Positions 5,477 to 7,944 of a DNA stretch of 7,944 nt are shown piece after piece. A program made the translations under genes and the position numbers. The notes below the pieces were generated by a model. That model searched no databases. It was not told where the DNA came from and saw only the letters and a list, made by a program, of their open reading frames with translations. The DNA comes from Thermoplasmata archaeon (GTDB lineage Archaea > Thermoplasmatota > Thermoplasmata > Thermoplasmatales > Thermoplasmataceae), in the NCBI GenBank assembly GCA_021819605.1, contig JAKAQT010000071.1, positions 1 to 7,944 on the forward strand. Direction: 5' to 3'. The first letter of the stretch is position 1. Each line of letters opens with the position of its first letter.

Positions 5477-6139
5477 ATGGAAAAAATAAATGTAATTGCA
5501 GCGCCAGGTCCAGTATGCTATCCATTGATTGCAGCGCAGGATGAGAGATTCAACATATCGTTCCAGAAGGAGGGAGAAGCCCCCATAATTCTTGATTCTT
5601 CAGTGTCCATGGCAAAGAGGGGACTCACTCCAAATGTTTCACTCATAAGGGGACTTGCAGTGGCCTCACCAGGAATTGGAAAGAGGATTGGCATAATGAG
5701 GAGGGGGAGCTCAAACGAGATTCTGGTCAGGGCCATAATGCACCTGAAACAGGAGCAGGCTGATGTTGTCACTATAGAGGACGCGTCATCTATTGAAGGC
5801 ATGATGAAGGATGGCTCCATTGATTCAGCCATAGTGCCAGCACCCTTTGGAAAGGGCATATCCCTTGAAACAATCCTGGAATCCCATGGGATCAGCACAC
5901 CAGGAAGCTGTGTTGCAAGGGTTGACGATTCAGTAAAGAGAGCATTTGTTGAGGCTTACAGCAACGGTATAGAAAAAATGAGGAAAGATCCGGAAGGGAC
6001 AGCAAAATATGTTGCATCGGTGCTTCCCAACAAAACAGACCCGAATTTCATCAGAAAGGCAATACTTGAGACCGACACCTCTGTGAAGGACACCCCGGAA
6101 CACAGGGAATTTGCTGACCTTGTTAGAAGATTCAGCTGA
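5477..6139 (+). CDS. Periplasmic-binding-protein-like protein without signal peptide
   Basis: 220-aa soluble protein beginning MEKINVIAAPGPVCYPLIAA, with no hydrophobic signal or lipobox, so probably cytoplasmic. The strand-helix pattern resembles type-2 solute-binding proteins: GLAVASPGIGKRIGIMRRGSSNEIL (59-83) could be the inter-lobe segment, DVVTIEDASSIEGMMKDGSIDSAIVPAPFG (96-125) resembles the ligand-pocket strand pair, and the C-terminal helices (DSVKRAFVEAYSNGIEKMRKDPE) resemble those of NMT1/THI5-like and MqnA-like families. It may match the archaeal family catalogued as DUF3834 (recall only, not checked). It lies 7 bases upstream of an MFS gene and is likely co-transcribed. It could bind or sense the transported compound, or be an enzyme of the MqnA/MqnD kind. 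It is short compared with ABC-transporter binding proteins (usually above 250 aa), and no ABC permease is nearby. Confidence 0.7.
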   Translation: MEKINVIAAPGPVCYPLIAAQDERFNISFQKEGEAPIILDSSVSMAKRGLTPNVSLIRGLAVASPGIGKRIGIMRRGSSNEILVRAIMHLKQEQADVVTIEDASSIEGMMKDGSIDSAIVPAPFGKGISLETILESHGISTPGSCVARVDDSVKRAFVEAYSNGIEKMRKDPEGTAKYVASVLPNKTDPNFIRKAILETDTSVKDTPEHREFADLVRRFS

Positions 6140-6146
6140 TGGTTTA

Positions 6147-7340
6147 ATGAACAGCAGGCAGTCATTCCTTTTCACCGTGATGGTGATAATATCTGCTACC
6201 TTTGCGGTGAGAGCAAGCAACAACATGTTCATGACAACGCTCCCTCTCCTTGCAAGGTACAATTTTCATTTTTCAGAGTTCCTTGTTGGCCTCATATCCA
6301 CTGCAGGAGCAACGGGAACATTCATCATGAGCGCCATGATCAACGCAAGGCTTACATCCACCAGGCGCAGATGGGTGTTCATTATTTCATCATTCGCCTA
6401 CATGGTTGTATTTCCCCTGTTCTATATATCATCTGCCATTGTCATCTGGCCACTTGTTCTCATTGCAGGATTCGTTCTTGGGGCCATAATGCCCAACATA
6501 ATCACATCTGCCAGCCTTTTCAGTGACAGGAAGATGCGTGAAAGGATACTTTCACTGTACACATTAACCCTGAGCATATCTCTGGTTGCTGGTCCGGCCA
6601 TAGAATCTGAAATACTGAGATTCTTCACTCTTGAACAGTCATTCCTTTTCTTTTCAGTCCTTCCCGCAGTTGTATTCATTTCAGCATTCGGCATAAAGTT
6701 CCCTGATGAGAAAGGGAAAAGGATCACAGGCGGTTCCGAGGTCACGTCAAGCCATGGATTCAGGGCGGCCATATACAACATCATGACATACAACATTCCA
6801 TTCGCACTCATACTGACATTTGGTGGAATATTCGCAAAGGAATACCTTAACGCATCCTACTCCCTGATCACACTGCTATTCAGCCTGTTCTTCCTGACAT
6901 CCTTTGCATCCAGGCTTGCGCTCACGCTCAGGCCCCCAGATAACCTCCGCGTTCTCATGACAGTATCGGTCATAATCACAGGCGCCGGCCTTGTTGTTCT
7001 CAGCATGTCAAGGGACATTCTGATATTTTCCATAAGTTTCCTCATTCTGGGTTTTCCACATGGCTTCACCTACCCGCTGTCCATAATATCCATATCAAGA
7101 AGCATAAGCCCGGAGAAGAGGAACATTGCAAACAGCTACTTCTTTTCCCTCATGATGCTTGTTGGCGCTATAATGCCATTCGTGTCCGGCATCCTTGTTG
7201 ACACCCTGGGGCTAAGATACGCCTTCATGTCAATCATACCGGTTGTTGCCGTCCTGTACGTTCTGCTGAGAGTGGAGCTTGGCAGGGAAAAGGCACTGAA
7301 GAGTGCAATGGAGGACGGGAACGCCAACAGGGCTGCATAA
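6147..7340 (+). CDS. Major facilitator superfamily transporter, about 12 TM helices
   Basis: 397-aa integral membrane protein. Hydrophobic segments fall roughly at residues 6-23, 42-62, 76-94, 97-118, 134-152, 164-182, 212-230, 238-260, 270-287, 290-310, 331-352 and 358-383. A hydrophilic central loop (185-205, FPDEKGKRITGGSEVTSSHG) divides it into two halves as in MFS proteins. The loop after helix 2 (INARLTSTRRRW, 65-76) is a degenerate form of the MFS loop 2-3 motif with a basic cluster. An in-frame TTG at 6111 lies within the preceding gene; ATG 6147, 7 bases after that gene's stop, gives the normal N-terminus. The substrate cannot be read from the sequence. Co-transcription with the binding-protein-like gene suggests a shared ligand, and the downstream PdxA-like gene may use it. 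Confidence 0.88.
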   Translation: MNSRQSFLFTVMVIISATFAVRASNNMFMTTLPLLARYNFHFSEFLVGLISTAGATGTFIMSAMINARLTSTRRRWVFIISSFAYMVVFPLFYISSAIVIWPLVLIAGFVLGAIMPNIITSASLFSDRKMRERILSLYTLTLSISLVAGPAIESEILRFFTLEQSFLFFSVLPAVVFISAFGIKFPDEKGKRITGGSEVTSSHGFRAAIYNIMTYNIPFALILTFGGIFAKEYLNASYSLITLLFSLFFLTSFASRLALTLRPPDNLRVLMTVSVIITGAGLVVLSMSRDILIFSISFLILGFPHGFTYPLSIISISRSISPEKRNIANSYFFSLMMLVGAIMPFVSGILVDTLGLRYAFMSIIPVVAVLYVLLRVELGREKALKSAMEDGNANRAA

Positions 7341-7346
7341 TTGCCA

Positions 7347-7351
7347 TTTTT
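7347..7351 (+). terminator. Possible T-run terminator after the MFS gene
   Basis: Five T residues lie 7-11 bases after the MFS stop codon. Archaeal termination can occur at such runs, but this one is short and has no hairpin, so read-through into the PdxA-like gene is possible. Confidence 0.2.
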
Positions 7352-7392
7352 AACGCTCTGTGCTGTTTACTGCCATCAGATAATGTCTAATC

Positions 7393-7415
7393 CAACAACA
7401 GCATACATTTGTTGT
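7393..7415 (+). repeat. Inverted repeat overlapping the PdxA-like GTG start
   Basis: CAACAA (7393-7398) is complementary to TTGTTG (7409-7414). In an alternative register ACAACA (7395-7400) pairs with TGTTGT (7410-7415). Either stem covers the first base or bases of the GTG start. No Shine-Dalgarno sequence is visible. It could mask the start if the transcript has a leader, but the stem is weak and may be accidental. Confidence 0.25.
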
Positions 7416-7944
7416 GAAGATCGCAGTCACCATGGGGGACCCTGCAGGCATAGGGCCGGAAATTGTTGCAAAGGCAGTTGTGAAGCTGAAATCCAGTGCA
7501 GATGATCTTGTCATAGTTGGAAACAGGAAAGTATTCGGGGAAACGATGGAAAAACTGGGTTTGGACACGAATGTGCTCAGGAATCTTCATACTGTTGATA
7601 TCGAATCCAGGGATATTGAAATGGGAAAGCCGTCGGAGATTTCAGGCAGGGTTGCCATTGAATCCATTGAAAAGGCTGTCGGGATGTGCCTGAATGGAAC
7701 TGTACAGGGAATATGTACTGCACCCATAAGCAAGGAGGCCCTAAAGATGGCCGGATCGCCCTACATAGATCATACTGAGATGCTGGGACATATGACATCA
7801 ACAAAGAATGCGGTCACCATGTTTCAGACAGGAAAACTCAGGATAGTATTCGCAACCAAGCACCTTCCCCTGGCCCGGGCCATAAAGGAGATCAACAGCG
7901 ATCTCATCACGAAATATATCTCACTTGCGGACATGGCGCTGAAG
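7414..7944 (+). CDS. PdxA-family 4-phosphate hydroxyacid dehydrogenase (5' part)
   Basis: The first 177 codons of a gene that runs off the window end; full family members are about 320-340 aa. It opens MKIAVTMGDPAGIGPEIVAKA (GTG start), the hallmark N-terminus of PdxA. CTAPISKEALKMAG (101-114) follows, then DHTEMLGH with His120-Thr121 (substrate-phosphate region) and FATKHLPL with His150, equivalent to a metal-ligand His of E. coli PdxA. The family oxidises 4-phospho-hydroxy-L-threonine (vitamin B6 synthesis) or, in the PdxA2 branch, 4-phospho-D-threonate/erythronate, with NAD and a divalent metal. Because this genome has pdxT of the other PLP route, the sugar-acid branch is more likely. The GTG at 7414 is the only start: the frame upstream closes at a stop at 7381 with no other start. 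It lies 73 bases after the MFS gene. Confidence 0.9.
   Translation, partial: MKIAVTMGDPAGIGPEIVAKAVVKLKSSADDLVIVGNRKVFGETMEKLGLDTNVLRNLHTVDIESRDIEMGKPSEISGRVAIESIEKAVGMCLNGTVQGICTAPISKEALKMAGSPYIDHTEMLGHMTSTKNAVTMFQTGKLRIVFATKHLPLARAIKEINSDLITKYISLADMALK

Overview
The window looks like chromosomal DNA from a Thermoplasmatales-type archaeon. Several things point there. Arg codons are mostly AGG/AGA and ATA is common for Ile. TATA-like elements sit about 22-27 bases before start codons that often lack a Shine-Dalgarno sequence, as in leaderless archaeal transcripts. The serine hydroxymethyltransferase is of the divergent archaeal type, and one small protein resembles the Thermoplasma acidophilum Ta0938 family. 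The species cannot be named from this sequence. No insertion sequence, CRISPR array, tRNA, rRNA or phage gene is visible.

Layout from left to right: (1) 39-887, minus strand, a short-chain dehydrogenase closely resembling mitochondrial 2,4-dienoyl-CoA reductase. (2) A 119-base divergent promoter region, then a compact plus-strand operon 1007-4010, glyA-pdxT-gcvT, with overlapping or nearly touching junctions. It couples glycine/serine one-carbon chemistry to the glutaminase subunit of PLP synthase, and GlyA itself needs PLP. (3) A convergent junction of only 19 bases with a C-rich tract. (4) 4030-5200, minus strand, a two-gene unit: a 298-aa protein with an N-terminal CxxC/H/H zinc-finger-like segment joined to a TenA/PqqC/heme-oxygenase-like helical domain, overlapping by 20 bases a 97-aa four-cysteine protein that appears to start at TTG. 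(5) A 276-base divergent intergenic region, the longest gene-free stretch, with a good minus-strand promoter, hairpin-forming inverted repeats and a palindrome beside the plus-strand start. (6) 5477-7340, plus strand, a signal-less periplasmic-binding-protein-like protein followed 7 bases later by a 12-helix MFS transporter. (7) From 7414 to the window end, the first 177 codons of a PdxA-family dehydrogenase with a GTG start.

The most unusual part is the middle, 4030-7340. There a metal-binding pair of proteins (zinc-finger/heme-oxygenase-like fold plus a small four-Cys protein) faces a binding-protein-like/MFS pair across a shared regulatory region. One position where I expect a metal-ligand His in the heme-oxygenase-like diiron families is Gly. 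The functions of these four genes are not established here. A role in cofactor or small-molecule metabolism is inference from fold and context.
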